From assembly GCF_016906995.1 (NCBI RefSeq), contig NZ_JAFBBD010000001.1, positions 62,001-126,000 of the forward strand: 64,000 nucleotides of DNA, read 5' to 3'. How positions within the stretch are numbered: the stretch's first letter is position 1; each line of letters starts with the position of its first letter. This DNA is from Spongiibacter marinus (GTDB lineage Bacteria > Pseudomonadota > Gammaproteobacteria > Pseudomonadales > Spongiibacteraceae). The notes under the pieces were generated by a model, which was given only the letters and a program-made list of their open reading frames with translations, was not told where the DNA came from and did not search any database. Below, in pieces: positions 1 to 8,801 of the stretch. A program made the translations under genes and the position numbers.

Positions 1-2902
1 ATGGTACCAACATACCGGCGTCACCCGAGGCATCCACATAACTGAACTCTTCTTCGGGGATAATATAGCCAAAGCTATTTTGCGTGAGCCCGAGCAGCAT
101 AGTGTGCGCATTTTGCGACGCCAGAGAGCGAATAAATTCGCCAAATGTTCCGGTTGTTTCACCTGGAATCGTGACAATCTCCAGGCCACTCTCCTCACCA
201 CCCAAGGTAATTCGAGTGACATCGGTCGTGGCGTAGGGCGTTGCCTGCGGCAGGTATTGGGCTTGCGCCCCAAGCTCTGGCGGCAGCTGCTCATTTACAC
301 CAGTGAAATCATAATACTGGTTAAACGCGCCCAGCCCGCCTGCTGCGACAAAAACCGGATTGGTAACTGGCAGCACGACTTGCTGACTTTGCACACGCAA
401 GCCGCTGCGAATTTCTCGAATAGCCTCGTCGCCCTGTACCGCGGCGGCCATGCCCTCTCCTCGACAGTGAACGCGACCATAGTCTGGCGATGCATCGCCA
501 TAGCCCTGTGGCTCACATCCAGGGCGACTGCCCGACGCCGACGCATCGGCAATCGGGCCGTTGAAATACAGCGCAGTACCGCCCTCTTTTTCCAGCCAAT
601 CCGTCACACCGAGGGGGTAATCGGGATGGGGAATACGAGGGTCTTCATTGATAGCAGTCGGATGGGCATTGAACTGCATAAGATAGCCAATATTTTCACC
701 ACTGCGCGCATCGATCGCCGTCAATAAGGTGGCAAGGGTGTCGCTATCAATGTCTGGATCCGTCTGCTTGGGACGGCGGTAATTATTAAACTCTGCAAGT
801 TCTGCCGTCTTCACTGTCACAGCAACTTCTGTCGCGGCTTGTTTGGCTTCCTGTGCCGCCAGTGACGCCTGTCGGTACAAGGTATTGTGAATCCAGTCCT
901 TGGGCACACCGCCCCACAGGCCTTGAAGATCTGCACCCGCATGGCTATGCGTCTGGCCGAATACGACATTGTCCTCAGATATACCAGACGCTTGTGCGAC
1001 CACCTTGCGCATTTCCTGTTGAATGATATTCCCGGCGCCGACCGCATCAACAACCACAAACATCACTTGCTCGGCAGCATTTTCACCCTCTGCGGGCTGC
1101 TCGACATACATGGCGCGCACCCAGCTGCGCTCAACACATTGCGAGGTGTCAAAGGTCTCGGGGTCGTAGCGACTCTGCTCAGACAACAAGCATGGCTGCT
1201 CTGCTGGTGCTGTAAGGCTTTCCCCAAACCCACCAAAGGGATCAGGTTGATTCTGCAGTGGGTTAATACCAAAGCCGCCGAGATTAAACTTCTGTAGATG
1301 CCGCGTTTCCCCCAACCGAGGTTCATCAATACCTGCAACGTGTTCAACACTCGGATCAATAGCCTGCTTCGAGGCGCCAATGCGCAACCGCCCACGGAGG
1401 AATTCATCGTCATAGATGGTTGCTATCGCTTCAGCGACATCGACCCTTGCAAATTCTGCGCGACTAACCGTTACCCTAAAGCGCTCATGCTCTTCCAATA
1501 CCTCATCATTAACGACCGGCACCGCAGCGACGTAGTCGGTTACTCCCACTGGGATCTCAACATTCAGCGGGGCGTGCGCAAAATCGCTGTCCGAGGTTGT
1601 GATATCAGTGAAAACCAGCTCGACAACCACTGGGACAGGGCTTACCTGACTTAAGTGCAACGGCAGCAAAAGTGCACCGCTGTTTTCATCAGCCGCAGCA
1701 TCATCAATGCTCAACCTAGGCCTTTGGCTCTCGGAACACCCCTGCAGGAGTTCGCCGTCATCATCTGGTGTCGCAGGGCATGCATCTAGCTCATCGGCGG
1801 TGCCGTCGTTGTCGTCATCGGAGTCAGCGTTGTCACCGATACCGTCGCCATCAGCATCACCGGTCTCTTGCGGATTATTGGGAAATGCATCATCGGCATT
1901 GTGAACACCATCGCCGTCACGGTCGTCATCGCTATTGTCGCCTACCCCGTCACCATCCAGGTCGGCAGACTCAGTGCCATCCAAGGGAAACGGGTCACTG
2001 CCGTCAGCAACACCGTCACCATCAGTATCCGCATCATTCGGGCGGGTGCCGATAGCGGCCTCTTCTTCATCGCTTAGGCCATCGTTATCGTCATCGCTGT
2101 CACACACATCGCCATGACCATCATCGTCATTGTCTTGCTGCGAACCATTAGATAAAGACGGGCAATTATCCCGTGCATCGGGGACACCATCCCCGTCGCG
2201 ATCAACTCTTGCCGCTTCATTGCTACAACCAAATTCATCCACGGAGATACCAAACCCAGTGCGGGGGCAGCGGTCGCGATAATCACTAATGCCATCGGCA
2301 TCACTGTCAGCACCGGCATCACCATTGTATTGGCCATCAGCTATGTCCCGCTCGGTGAGCGCTAAATGCCGCCGAGCGAGCTCTTCAGAAACCAACTCTC
2401 GCACTCCGTTGCCATTGGCAGTTCGCGCCCAGCTGGCAACCGGCGTGGAGTGGAAATCGCTACGTTTAAAGTCTGAGGGGGCTGCGGTCAAATCAGCCGC
2501 ACCATCGCGTACTCGCTGCGAAATGTAGATACCATTCTCGGGAATACCATCGGCATCCAACGTGAGGAAAAACCGCGCCAAATTCACCGCTGAGATATCA
2601 TCTCCAGCGCTCAGTGCAAGCATGCTAATGATCGGCGCCCCGCGGACACTACCCAAAGAAATTCCGCCGATGCGAAAGTGGATCACCTCTTGCTTGAAAT
2701 ACAGAAACCCGCCGCTGCTGTCAGTCAAGGATTCCCGATCATCAGAGGACCGCCGATACAGTACTCCGCCCACTGGAGAGTCAACCAACTGACCATAGAG
2801 CTCACTTTCGGGCGCCGAAGAGCGACCACCGCCCCCGCCACCACAGGCAAACATAAAGAAAGAAACGACGGTCAGTAGACCAACTCGGCAAACAGCGCGC
2901 AT
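1..2902 (-). CDS. Multidomain lipoprotein with TSP3 repeats, Calx-beta-like segment and neutral ceramidase-like domain (3'-truncated by window)
   Basis: An uninterrupted minus-strand frame of about 967 codons runs off the left edge, so the C-terminus is missing. The N-terminus is a lipoprotein signal with Cys20 following MFA and then a Gly-rich linker. Residues ~190-390 hold many D-x-D-x-D-G calcium-binding loops of thrombospondin type 3 kind. Residues ~393-500 resemble a Calx-beta motif (ends with the DDE signature). From ~590 onward the protein matches neutral/alkaline ceramidases: QTHSHAGAD (His652, His654), FNAHPTA (His747), PGETTGTFGEF (Glu915) and a Tyr at 955 correspond to the four zinc ligands known in Pseudomonas ceramidase. 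This predicts hydrolysis of an N-acyl sphingoid or similar amide lipid at the cell surface. The ceramidase call rests on motifs, not alignment. Strand-opposed frames in the Asp-rich part are repeat artefacts. Confidence 0.8.
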   Translation of the reverse strand, partial: MRAVCRVGLLTVVSFFMFACGGGGGGRSSAPESELYGQLVDSPVGGVLYRRSSDDRESLTDSSGGFLYFKQEVIHFRIGGISLGSVRGAPIISMLALSAGDDISAVNLARFFLTLDADGIPENGIYISQRVRDGAADLTAAPSDFKRSDFHSTPVASWARTANGNGVRELVSEELARRHLALTERDIADGQYNGDAGADSDADGISDYRDRCPRTGFGISVDEFGCSNEAARVDRDGDGVPDARDNCPSLSNGSQQDNDDDGHGDVCDSDDDNDGLSDEEEAAIGTRPNDADTDGDGVADGSDPFPLDGTESADLDGDGVGDNSDDDRDGDGVHNADDAFPNNPQETGDADGDGIGDNADSDDDNDGTADELDACPATPDDDGELLQGCSESQRPRLSIDDAAADENSGALLLPLHLSQVSPVPVVVELVFTDITTSDSDFAHAPLNVEIPVGVTDYVAAVPVVNDEVLEEHERFRVTVSRAEFARVDVAEAIATIYDDEFLRGRLRIGASKQAIDPSVEHVAGIDEPRLGETRHLQKFNLGGFGINPLQNQPDPFGGFGESLTAPAEQPCLLSEQSRYDPETFDTSQCVERSWVRAMYVEQPAEGENAAEQVMFVVVDAVGAGNIIQQEMRKVVAQASGISEDNVVFGQTHSHAGADLQGLWGGVPKDWIHNTLYRQASLAAQEAKQAATEVAVTVKTAELAEFNNYRRPKQTDPDIDSDTLATLLTAIDARSGENIGYLMQFNAHPTAINEDPRIPHPDYPLGVTDWLEKEGGTALYFNGPIADASASGSRPGCEPQGYGDASPDYGRVHCRGEGMAAAVQGDEAIREIRSGLRVQSQQVVLPVTNPVFVAAGGLGAFNQYYDFTGVNEQLPPELGAQAQYLPQATPYATTDVTRITLGGEESGLEIVTIPGETTGTFGEFIRSLASQNAHTMLLGLTQNSFGYIIPEEEFSYVDASGDAGMLVP

Positions 2903-3250
2903 TACGGCACCTCCTTGGCAATGCAACACGGGTTCTTCTGCCTAGGTATTTGAGACTGGACCACGATGAGGGCGTAGTGACGGTCGTTCCACGTGTTGCT
3001 ATATCGCTCTCTCAAACGCGGGCGCTGGAGAGCACTTTTTTTATTAGGAATAAGGAAGTTACTGGCTACAACAGAGGTGGCACAAGCGCATCGGTGACAA
3101 CGCGCAAATACACAGCTTATAAAAAATAGGAACTAATTGATAAAATTCAAAAACTTAACGGCGAGCACCCCAAATGCACAAAAACCAACAGAGGAGCATT
3201 AGCGGCGGTTGGTTCAAATAATCAAACTAGCAGACTTAGTGGCGCGGCGC
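2903..3250. other. Intergenic region upstream of the ceramidase-like gene
   Basis: About 350 bases lie between the start of the ceramidase-like gene and the stop of the cupin gene, both on the minus strand. The stretch is AT-rich between about 3030 and 3180 and presumably holds the promoter of the lipoprotein gene. A Shine-Dalgarno-like GGAGG lies directly upstream of the ATG at 2902. I see no convincing small gene, tRNA or terminator. Confidence 0.5.
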
Positions 3251-3718
3251 TTATCTGGCCGTGTAATCTTGACTAACTGCCCGCCCATCACCATTCGCTT
3301 GCAGATAGCGCTGACTATCCACCCACCCCTTCTCGGTATAAAAGCCCCAGTCGCGGATTTTCGGTCCGGTCAAAAACACTGTGACGCTATCGGCTGAAAG
3401 CAGGTCCAGACGATGCGGCGCGCGAGACATTCTGGCGGTGACCGAGCCGGGCTCTAGCACACGTGTCTTGCTGGGAAGGGTCTCAGATATGCGCCCTCGC
3501 AACACAACTGAGATATTGAATAGCCAGGGGTGGTCATGGAGATGACTGTCGGGATCATCTTCTTGGACATGGTGAAGGTATACATTGAAAAAGCGGTTTT
3601 TAGGCAGCAGGTGCCAGCGCGTTAGGTAGCGCTCACCAATGCGCTTTGAAGGAGGTGTGTCCATACGGCGTTCAGCTCGTCGCTGCATGGCAGAGAGTAA
3701 TGCTTGAGGTAACTTCAT
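3251..3718 (-). CDS. Cupin-fold hypothetical protein
   Basis: A 155-residue protein starting at ATG 3718; a TTG one codon upstream (3721) is less likely. The core contains HLHDHPW (His59, His61, His63) followed by a beta-rich stretch with VLRGRISET and a PGSVTAR turn. This is the usual arrangement of a metal-binding cupin in small conserved hypothetical proteins. No substrate can be assigned. There is no signal peptide or membrane segment. It stands alone between the lipoprotein gene and the TetR gene, on the same strand as both, so its regulation cannot be judged. Family assignment is from the His motif and length only. Confidence 0.6.
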   Translation of the reverse strand: MKLPQALLSAMQRRAERRMDTPPSKRIGERYLTRWHLLPKNRFFNVYLHHVQEDDPDSHLHDHPWLFNISVVLRGRISETLPSKTRVLEPGSVTARMSRAPHRLDLLSADSVTVFLTGPKIRDWGFYTEKGWVDSQRYLQANGDGRAVSQDYTAR

Positions 3719-3776
3719 CAACTGCAGGCCAGTATACGGTCAATCACGAGAGCAAATTATAACAGCCGCCCGGGCA

Positions 3777-4349
3777 TCAGACATTGTCCAGCGCTTGCAG
3801 CAAGGGTTGAAGTGCTGCACTGCTATCGTAGTCACTGCGCTCCCCGCGCATTAGCGCTGCTTCGGTCAACGCTGCCAGCAGCATTCTGGCGTAGAGTTCT
3901 CTATCGCTGTCGGACAGCTCACGCTCCGGCCACATCTCGTCAAGACGTCGCTGGGCCTCCAGCACCACAGCACTGCGGCGCAGTCGTTCGCGACCAAGAA
4001 TGTGGGGCGCGTCCAACAGCACGACCTGTACAAAGCCCGGCTGGTCGCAGAGAGCCATAAAACGCTGCCATGATTCTGCCAGCCCGGCGTCGCCGCCATT
4101 TTCCGACGGCGCCTGAAGCGTCGCGAGCAGTTCTGCCTCGTAAGACTCGGTGACCGCTTCGAAGAGTGCTTCCTTGTTGCCAAAGTAGTGATAGATGGGT
4201 CGGATAGTTGTTCCGGCCTCTCGGGCAATATCCTCCAACGCTGTGGTGGAATAGCCTTTTTCACCGAATTGTTGACGAGCACAGGCCAGGACTTTTGATT
4301 GGGTTTCTTCCCGTCGCTGGGCCTGCGTGCGGCGCTGTTTTTGAACCAA
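3777..4349 (-). CDS. TetR family transcriptional regulator
   Basis: A 190-residue protein with an N-terminal TetR helix-turn-helix at residues ~15-60 (ALEDIAREAGTTIRPIYHYFGNKEALF) and a helical ligand-binding C-terminal domain. The only in-frame start that keeps the full DNA-binding domain is TTG at 4349, preceded by GAGGG at a suitable distance. It is divergent from an old-yellow-enzyme reductase gene with 95 bp between the starts, and a 7-7-7 inverted repeat lies in that gap. The likely role is repression of the reductase and of itself, relieved by a substrate-like ligand. The ligand is unknown. Confidence 0.85.
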   Translation of the reverse strand: MVQKQRRTQAQRREETQSKVLACARQQFGEKGYSTTALEDIAREAGTTIRPIYHYFGNKEALFEAVTESYEAELLATLQAPSENGGDAGLAESWQRFMALCDQPGFVQVVLLDAPHILGRERLRRSAVVLEAQRRLDEMWPERELSDSDRELYARMLLAALTEAALMRGERSDYDSSAALQPLLQALDNV

Positions 4350-4402
4350 TACTCTACCCTCTTAATAGCGGGGCACAGTGTAGCTTGCTTTTTGCAAAGA
4401 TG

Positions 4403-4423
4403 ATATGTAGCGTTATTACATAT
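4403..4423. promoter_or_regulatory. Candidate TetR operator in the TetR/OYE divergent promoter
   Basis: The arms ATATGTA and TACATAT are exact reverse complements separated by 7 bases. The right arm overlaps a perfect plus-strand -10 hexamer TATAAT at 4421-4426, 19 bases before the reductase ATG. A TATCAT at 4400-4405 could be the -10 of the regulator on the other strand. The position in the middle of a divergent TetR/enzyme pair makes an autoregulatory operator the simplest reading. Confidence 0.55.
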
Positions 4424-4444
4424 AATTATTTCACCGAGTCTGCC

Positions 4445-5662
4445 ATGAATCCGACCAATCCCTCCCTCGACAGCCGCACTTCGCTGGAAAAGTGTTTCTC
4501 GCCCGCCAAGATCAATGGCCTCGAGTTAAAAAACCGGCTTATTAAAGCAGGCACCTTCGAAAATATGACCCCTTTGGGCGTCCCTGGCTCGACGTTAAGT
4601 GCGTTTCACCAGCGCCTGGCGGATGGCGGCATTGCCATGACAACACTCGGCTATTGTGCGGTGACCGCCGACGGCCGACTCAATGAAAATATGATGTATA
4701 TGCACGAGGGCATCCGCGCGCCCCTCACGTCGCTGATTCATTCATTGCATGAGCGCGGCACTGCAGTGTCTGGGCAAATGGGGCACTGCGGCGGCTTTTC
4801 CAAGAACCGCGAGCTACAACGCCGCCGGCCGCTGGGCCCCAGCTTCGCGATTAATGGCTTGGGCCTAAGTCAGGGCATGTTCTTCGCCGATGCGATGTCC
4901 ATCCAGGATATCGATGAGATGGTGGATCAGTACCGCGATGCAGCGCAATTTATGAAGTCTGTGGGTTTCGATGCGCTGGAGATCCACTTTGGCCACGGCT
5001 ATGGCCTTTGCCAATTTATCAGTCCAAAAACCAATAAGCGCAAAGATGAATATGGCGGCAGTTTGGAAAACCGCATGCGACTGCCACTGCGGGTACTTGC
5101 TGCGGTTCGCGAAGCGGTTGGCGACGCCTTTCCTATACTCGGCAAGATCAGTATGTCAGAGGGCGTGCGCGGCGGGATTCATTACGATGACTCGGTGGTA
5201 ATTAGTCAAATGCTCGACCGGGCCGGTATTGATGCCATTGTCTGCAGCGGCGGCACCAGCACGATGAACCCAATGCTGATGTTCCGTGGCGATAATATGC
5301 TGCCCACAATGCTTGCGACAGAGAAAAGCCTGTTGATGCGGCTTATTCTACGGTTGGCAGGAAAGTCGATGTTTCGCGATTATCCCTACACGGACCTCTA
5401 TTTTCTCGAGCAAGCAAAGCGCATTCGCGAGGCCGTTAATTGCCAGCTAGTGTACATTGGCGGCGCAACCGGGAATGATAATTTCGCCGACTTAATGGAT
5501 GCGGGCTTTGACTTTATTCAGCTTGGACGGAGCTTATTGAGCGACCCCGAATTACCGAATCGCTGCGCGCGCGATGCCGGCTTTAAGAGTCGCTGCGTTC
5601 ACTGCAACGAATGCGTGGGAACCATCGAGAGTCCCCAGGGTATTCACTGCACCCGTTACTGA
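4445..5662 (+). CDS. NADH:flavin oxidoreductase, old yellow enzyme family
   Basis: The 405-residue protein starts at ATG 4445; the open frame extends upstream but that part overlaps the divergent TetR gene. It begins with the family pattern FSPAKINGLELKNR and contains the paired active-site histidines in EIHFGHGYGLCQF (His181, His184), followed by the SPKTNKRKDEYGGSLENR loop that binds FMN phosphate in this family. The TIM-barrel ends near residue 375 (IQLGRSLLSDP). The C-terminus carries CVHCNECVG, a cysteine cluster like those beside the Fe-S site of 2,4-dienoyl-CoA or enoate reductases, but the NAD(P)-binding second half of those enzymes is absent. It probably reduces an activated C=C bond. 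It is controlled by the adjacent TetR and is convergent with the membrane gene at 5668. Confidence 0.85.
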   Translation: MNPTNPSLDSRTSLEKCFSPAKINGLELKNRLIKAGTFENMTPLGVPGSTLSAFHQRLADGGIAMTTLGYCAVTADGRLNENMMYMHEGIRAPLTSLIHSLHERGTAVSGQMGHCGGFSKNRELQRRRPLGPSFAINGLGLSQGMFFADAMSIQDIDEMVDQYRDAAQFMKSVGFDALEIHFGHGYGLCQFISPKTNKRKDEYGGSLENRMRLPLRVLAAVREAVGDAFPILGKISMSEGVRGGIHYDDSVVISQMLDRAGIDAIVCSGGTSTMNPMLMFRGDNMLPTMLATEKSLLMRLILRLAGKSMFRDYPYTDLYFLEQAKRIREAVNCQLVYIGGATGNDNFADLMDAGFDFIQLGRSLLSDPELPNRCARDAGFKSRCVHCNECVGTIESPQGIHCTRY

Positions 5663-5667
5663 GGATG

Positions 5668-6096
5668 TCAGCCCCGCTTATTAGCAGCGACGGCATAGAT
5701 AAATACGGGTAGCGCCAGTAGCGGAATCGTCCCCGGAATATAGAAACCGTAGACAATGAACGCCTCCAAGGCGGTTTCGGGGACGATTAAGCGCTTGGTA
5801 ACAAACAAGGCATTGATCAGCGGCCCGATGATATTTGCGTAGCAGCCGACAATTAGCCCCCAGCGCGCCGCGCTAAGCACACTACCCTCGCGGTATATTG
5901 CCGGCCAAGCAGCGGCAATGGCAATGACCAACAAACCGTTCAGCAGCCCCTCCATGTGCGCGAAGCGCCACACGCCGTAGGCAGGCGCGTCTTGAGGCCC
6001 CGTCGCGGCAACGGAAAATCCAATTCCCGCCAAAAGCCCTAAAAAAAGAATAATCAGGCCGTGAAATAAAACTTGCCGCTGTTGCTGAGCACCCAT
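5668..6096 (-). CDS. Small four-helix membrane protein resembling styrene oxide isomerase
   Basis: A 142-residue protein from ATG 6096 (MGAQQQRQVLFHG); the frame is open upstream but that part looks non-coding. Four hydrophobic segments are visible at about residues 10-30, 47-65, 74-97 and 108-135. The stretch WRFAHMEGLLNGLLVIAIAAA and a later ANIIGPLINA echo the conserved RxAHxxxxLNG and Asn-containing helices of styrene oxide isomerase (StyC), a membrane epoxide isomerase. This resemblance is by eye and may only indicate shared superfamily membership. The gene converges on the OYE reductase with 5 bases between stops. If the assignment is right, an epoxide-derived aldehyde or enone could link the two. 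Confidence 0.5.
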   Translation of the reverse strand: MGAQQQRQVLFHGLIILFLGLLAGIGFSVAATGPQDAPAYGVWRFAHMEGLLNGLLVIAIAAAWPAIYREGSVLSAARWGLIVGCYANIIGPLINALFVTKRLIVPETALEAFIVYGFYIPGTIPLLALPVFIYAVAANKRG

Positions 6097-6328
6097 GTTA
6101 TCAATCCTTATTTTTGTTATCTCAGGTGTAAACTGTGTAGTGATGGGCAATGGTAGCGGTAAACACTTCGGGGGGAATCGTCCGTTCCTATGACTCACCG
6201 CAAGGGGCAACTTCCAGAGAAGATATGCGTTGTTTGCAACCGTTCCTTTTCATGGAGGAAGAAGTGGCAGCGCGACTGGCCTTCTGTCAGGTATTGTTCA
6301 GAGAGGTGTCGGCGGTCGAAAACACAGG

Positions 6329-7321
6329 CTACTCAGAGAAAAACACATCCAGACGAAATGTTAAGCTAGCCTCGGCATCCCAGCCCTCATCTCGCGCAAA
6401 ATACAACTCGGGGCTGACCGTGAAATACACCCAGTCCTCGTGTATTTGGTTACGGTAGTTCGCGCCGAAAAAATACGCCGTCAGGCGACTGCGGTGCTCA
6501 TTGTTTGCAAAGCCACCCAGGCGGTATTCCATCGACTCGCGTTCATTGATGCGGTACGACAGCGACAACAGCTGGACGTTTTCAAAAAAATCGTTCCGAT
6601 CCTCAAACTCCAATCCAGTGAAGTAGCGCAGACGGTAACGCTCTCCCAGCGGACGACTCATCGTATATTCCGTCGACTCCCCCCACCCCTTATCACGAAA
6701 CCACCAAAACTCCTGCTGGAACTCACGCTGCCACTCGCCCCAATCGGAGAATGGCCGTCTCAAGCGAAGGCGAGCAAAGGGCACCAGTGGGGTTCGCACA
6801 CGAATACCAATACGGGCACTCCGCTTCCAATGGTGCCACTCTGACAGAGGGGATATTTCAAGACCGGTAACCGACTCTTCGCGGCTCGGGCGCTCGCCGC
6901 TTGAGCCGCCACGCACCCGCTCTTCTAAGGGGTTGTTTGCATCGGCATCACTATTAAAGAACAGCTTCGTCTTTCGCTTTGTATTGGGCAGGTCCACCTT
7001 CGCACGAAGGCGTACATCGCTCTCTAGCTCCCCTCGCTCGCCAATGGTCTGCCGCAGCTGCAGTTTTAGATAGCTCTCGTTGCTGTAATCTTCCGCGGTA
7101 TCTTCATTGCTCAAATAGCGATCGACACTTTCAGCGAAAACCACCCAATTCTCCGACCATTGATCCCTGGTCGCTTCCGCACTTTCCATTGTCCGTTCGA
7201 TAAAACTCGGGGGCGAAGGGGCTGGCAACGGCTCTGCCACCACCACTGCTGCAGCGCTGCAGAACAGGAAGGTGAGCAGGTTATACAACGCGGTTTTCAA
7301 AAAGGTATTCCTCGCGGCCAT
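6329..7321 (-). CDS. Hypothetical exported protein, probable outer-membrane beta-barrel
   Basis: The 330-residue protein starts with a signal peptide (hydrophobic [17 protein letters not shown], cleavage near residue 30). The mature part has a short helical start and then alternating aromatic/charged strands such as [53 protein letters not shown], ending in [12 protein letters not shown]. Periodic strands with tight acidic turns and a terminal aromatic-rich strand are typical of outer-membrane barrels. No named family is recognised. It lies on the same strand as the TonB operon upstream but after that operon's terminator, so it is probably transcribed separately. The 230 bases between it and the membrane gene at 5668 contain nothing I can identify. 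Confidence 0.6.
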   Translation of the reverse strand: MAARNTFLKTALYNLLTFLFCSAAAVVVAEPLPAPSPPSFIERTMESAEATRDQWSENWVVFAESVDRYLSNEDTAEDYSNESYLKLQLRQTIGERGELESDVRLRAKVDLPNTKRKTKLFFNSDADANNPLEERVRGGSSGERPSREESVTGLEISPLSEWHHWKRSARIGIRVRTPLVPFARLRLRRPFSDWGEWQREFQQEFWWFRDKGWGESTEYTMSRPLGERYRLRYFTGLEFEDRNDFFENVQLLSLSYRINERESMEYRLGGFANNEHRSRLTAYFFGANYRNQIHEDWVYFTVSPELYFARDEGWDAEASLTFRLDVFFSE

Positions 7322-7365
7322 ACCCTGACTATAGCGCCCGCTTCGCCTGTCGGCATCGTCCAGTC

Positions 7366-7393
7366 AAAAAAAAAAGGCACCTTACGGTGCCTT
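7366..7393 (-). terminator. Rho-independent terminator of the TonB operon
   Basis: Perfect 8-bp arms AAGGCACC and GGTGCCTT with a 4-base loop. A run of ten A on the plus strand (7366-7375) gives the T-tract on the minus strand. It lies 20 bases after the stop of the TPR gene. Confidence 0.9.
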
Positions 7394-7412
7394 CAACGAA
7401 TCATGTTAGTTA

Positions 7413-8801
7413 TCAGATGTCGTCTTTCAACGCCGCCTGACGAGCCAACTCGCGATCCATAAACTTAATCCACTGCGACGCATAGCCTTTTGACCGCTCG
7501 TCTTTCAACGCTTGTTTGAAAGCTTTACGTGCACCTTCATAGTTCTGCAAGTTAAAGCGGGCCATACCAAGCACAAGGTTCGCAGTATCCGGACGCTTTA
7601 GATTACCTTTCTTAAAGGCATTTTCTATCGCTTTCGCAGCTTTTTCGAACTCGTCGTTATCAAGGTAGATGCTACCTAAGCGTGACCACAGCTCGCCCTT
7701 ATCGGACTTGGCCGCGGCTTTTTCCATTACTGGAATCGCACGCTTAACTTCTTGTGACTGGCGCCATGAGTTACCGAGCAGCTCAAGGTTTTTGGAGGTA
7801 GCAGGAATCGCACCCGACTTAATACCTTTATCCAGTACCTTCGCTGCTTTGTAAGGCACTTCCTGAGAAAGGAACAAGTAAGCCATATTGATCAGCTCTT
7901 TGTCTTTCTCCAGCAAGCCTTGCTCATAGGCCGCTTCCATGGTGGCGGTTGCCGCCATTTCGCGCTTCTGCTCGTTATACATGGCAGAAAGTTGCAGCCA
8001 GTAGGCCTTCTTCTGATAGTGCTTCAGCGTCTCTTCGAGAATATCGACAACCTTGTTGATGTTGTTCTTCTCGTAGTAGAGGTAACGCTGCAGTCCCCAC
8101 CACTGTTCCTTGGGCACCTTGCCGCGGGATTTGTAATCGTTAATCGCTACCTCAATGTACTTGAGGGCACGAGTCAGATCCTTAAGCTGGTAATAGCCCT
8201 GGGCCAGCAGTGCATAAGCACCGGCACCCGGTTCTTCCTGAAGTGCTTCCTTCGCCTTAAACCACTCAAGCAGCACTTTCACGCCGTTTTTGTAGTCTTC
8301 TTTAACAAAGTAAAGCTGGGCGATGGTGTATTTGGTATTTAGCTCCATCGCCTCAGGAATATCAGGCTGCTTTACAACATTTCGGTAGGCGGATAACGCC
8401 TGTTCATACTTCTCTTGCGTGAAGTAAATGAACGCGTACATGTTGTAGAGGTTTGCCAGCTCGTAGCTATTAAGCGAGCCCCGACCTTCTTTGTCGCGAA
8501 GGGCATCGAGCAATTTAATGGCTTCAGAGTAGCGCTTCTCGTCGGCAGCAACCTGCGCTTCGTTCAGCTTTTCAAAGATTTTTGCGCGGATCGCTGGCGT
8601 GCGACGCGTGCTGCGGCGCGGCTTCTCCTTTTTCTCTGCAGCGTGGACGACATTTACGCCGTCCATTTGCAGAGCAGGGGCCACCAGATTACTAGCGACC
8701 GGGGTCGCCAGCACTGCAGCTACACCCAAGCTGAGGGAACATGCCAGCTTGACCAGCACCGGGCGCACGACTTTTGTGCTCACGTGATAATCAGACATCA
8801 T
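7413..8801 (-). CDS. TPR-repeat protein of the TonB/TtpC operon
   Basis: The 462-residue protein has a hydrophobic N-terminal segment and an AlaAla site near residue 53 that fits a periplasmic signal sequence, then a basic linker (KKEKPRRSTRRTP). From ~residue 70 to the end it is built of tetratricopeptide-type helix pairs (SYELANLYNMYAFIYFTQEKY, GAYALLAQGYYQLKDLTRA, LWSRLGSIYLDNDEFEKA). It is the last gene of the operon; its ATG overlaps the tonB stop, so translation is coupled. TPR proteins in this position accompany TonB2/TtpC-type systems and are thought to help interaction with particular TonB-dependent receptors; that role is inferred from context. Confidence 0.8.
   Translation of the reverse strand: MMSDYHVSTKVVRPVLVKLACSLSLGVAAVLATPVASNLVAPALQMDGVNVVHAAEKKEKPRRSTRRTPAIRAKIFEKLNEAQVAADEKRYSEAIKLLDALRDKEGRGSLNSYELANLYNMYAFIYFTQEKYEQALSAYRNVVKQPDIPEAMELNTKYTIAQLYFVKEDYKNGVKVLLEWFKAKEALQEEPGAGAYALLAQGYYQLKDLTRALKYIEVAINDYKSRGKVPKEQWWGLQRYLYYEKNNINKVVDILEETLKHYQKKAYWLQLSAMYNEQKREMAATATMEAAYEQGLLEKDKELINMAYLFLSQEVPYKAAKVLDKGIKSGAIPATSKNLELLGNSWRQSQEVKRAIPVMEKAAAKSDKGELWSRLGSIYLDNDEFEKAAKAIENAFKKGNLKRPDTANLVLGMARFNLQNYEGARKAFKQALKDERSKGYASQWIKFMDRELARQAALKDDI

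Noticed and set aside
80-2878. Several long plus-strand reading frames opposite the ceramidase-like gene
   Set aside because: They are created by the Asp-rich repeat codons of the minus-strand gene, have unusual composition (Ser/Arg/His-rich) and no recognisable domains.
6150-6458. A 102-residue plus-strand frame between the membrane gene and the outer-membrane-like gene
   Set aside because: Half of it overlaps the 3' end of the better supported gene at 6329-7321, with no ribosome site and no family features.
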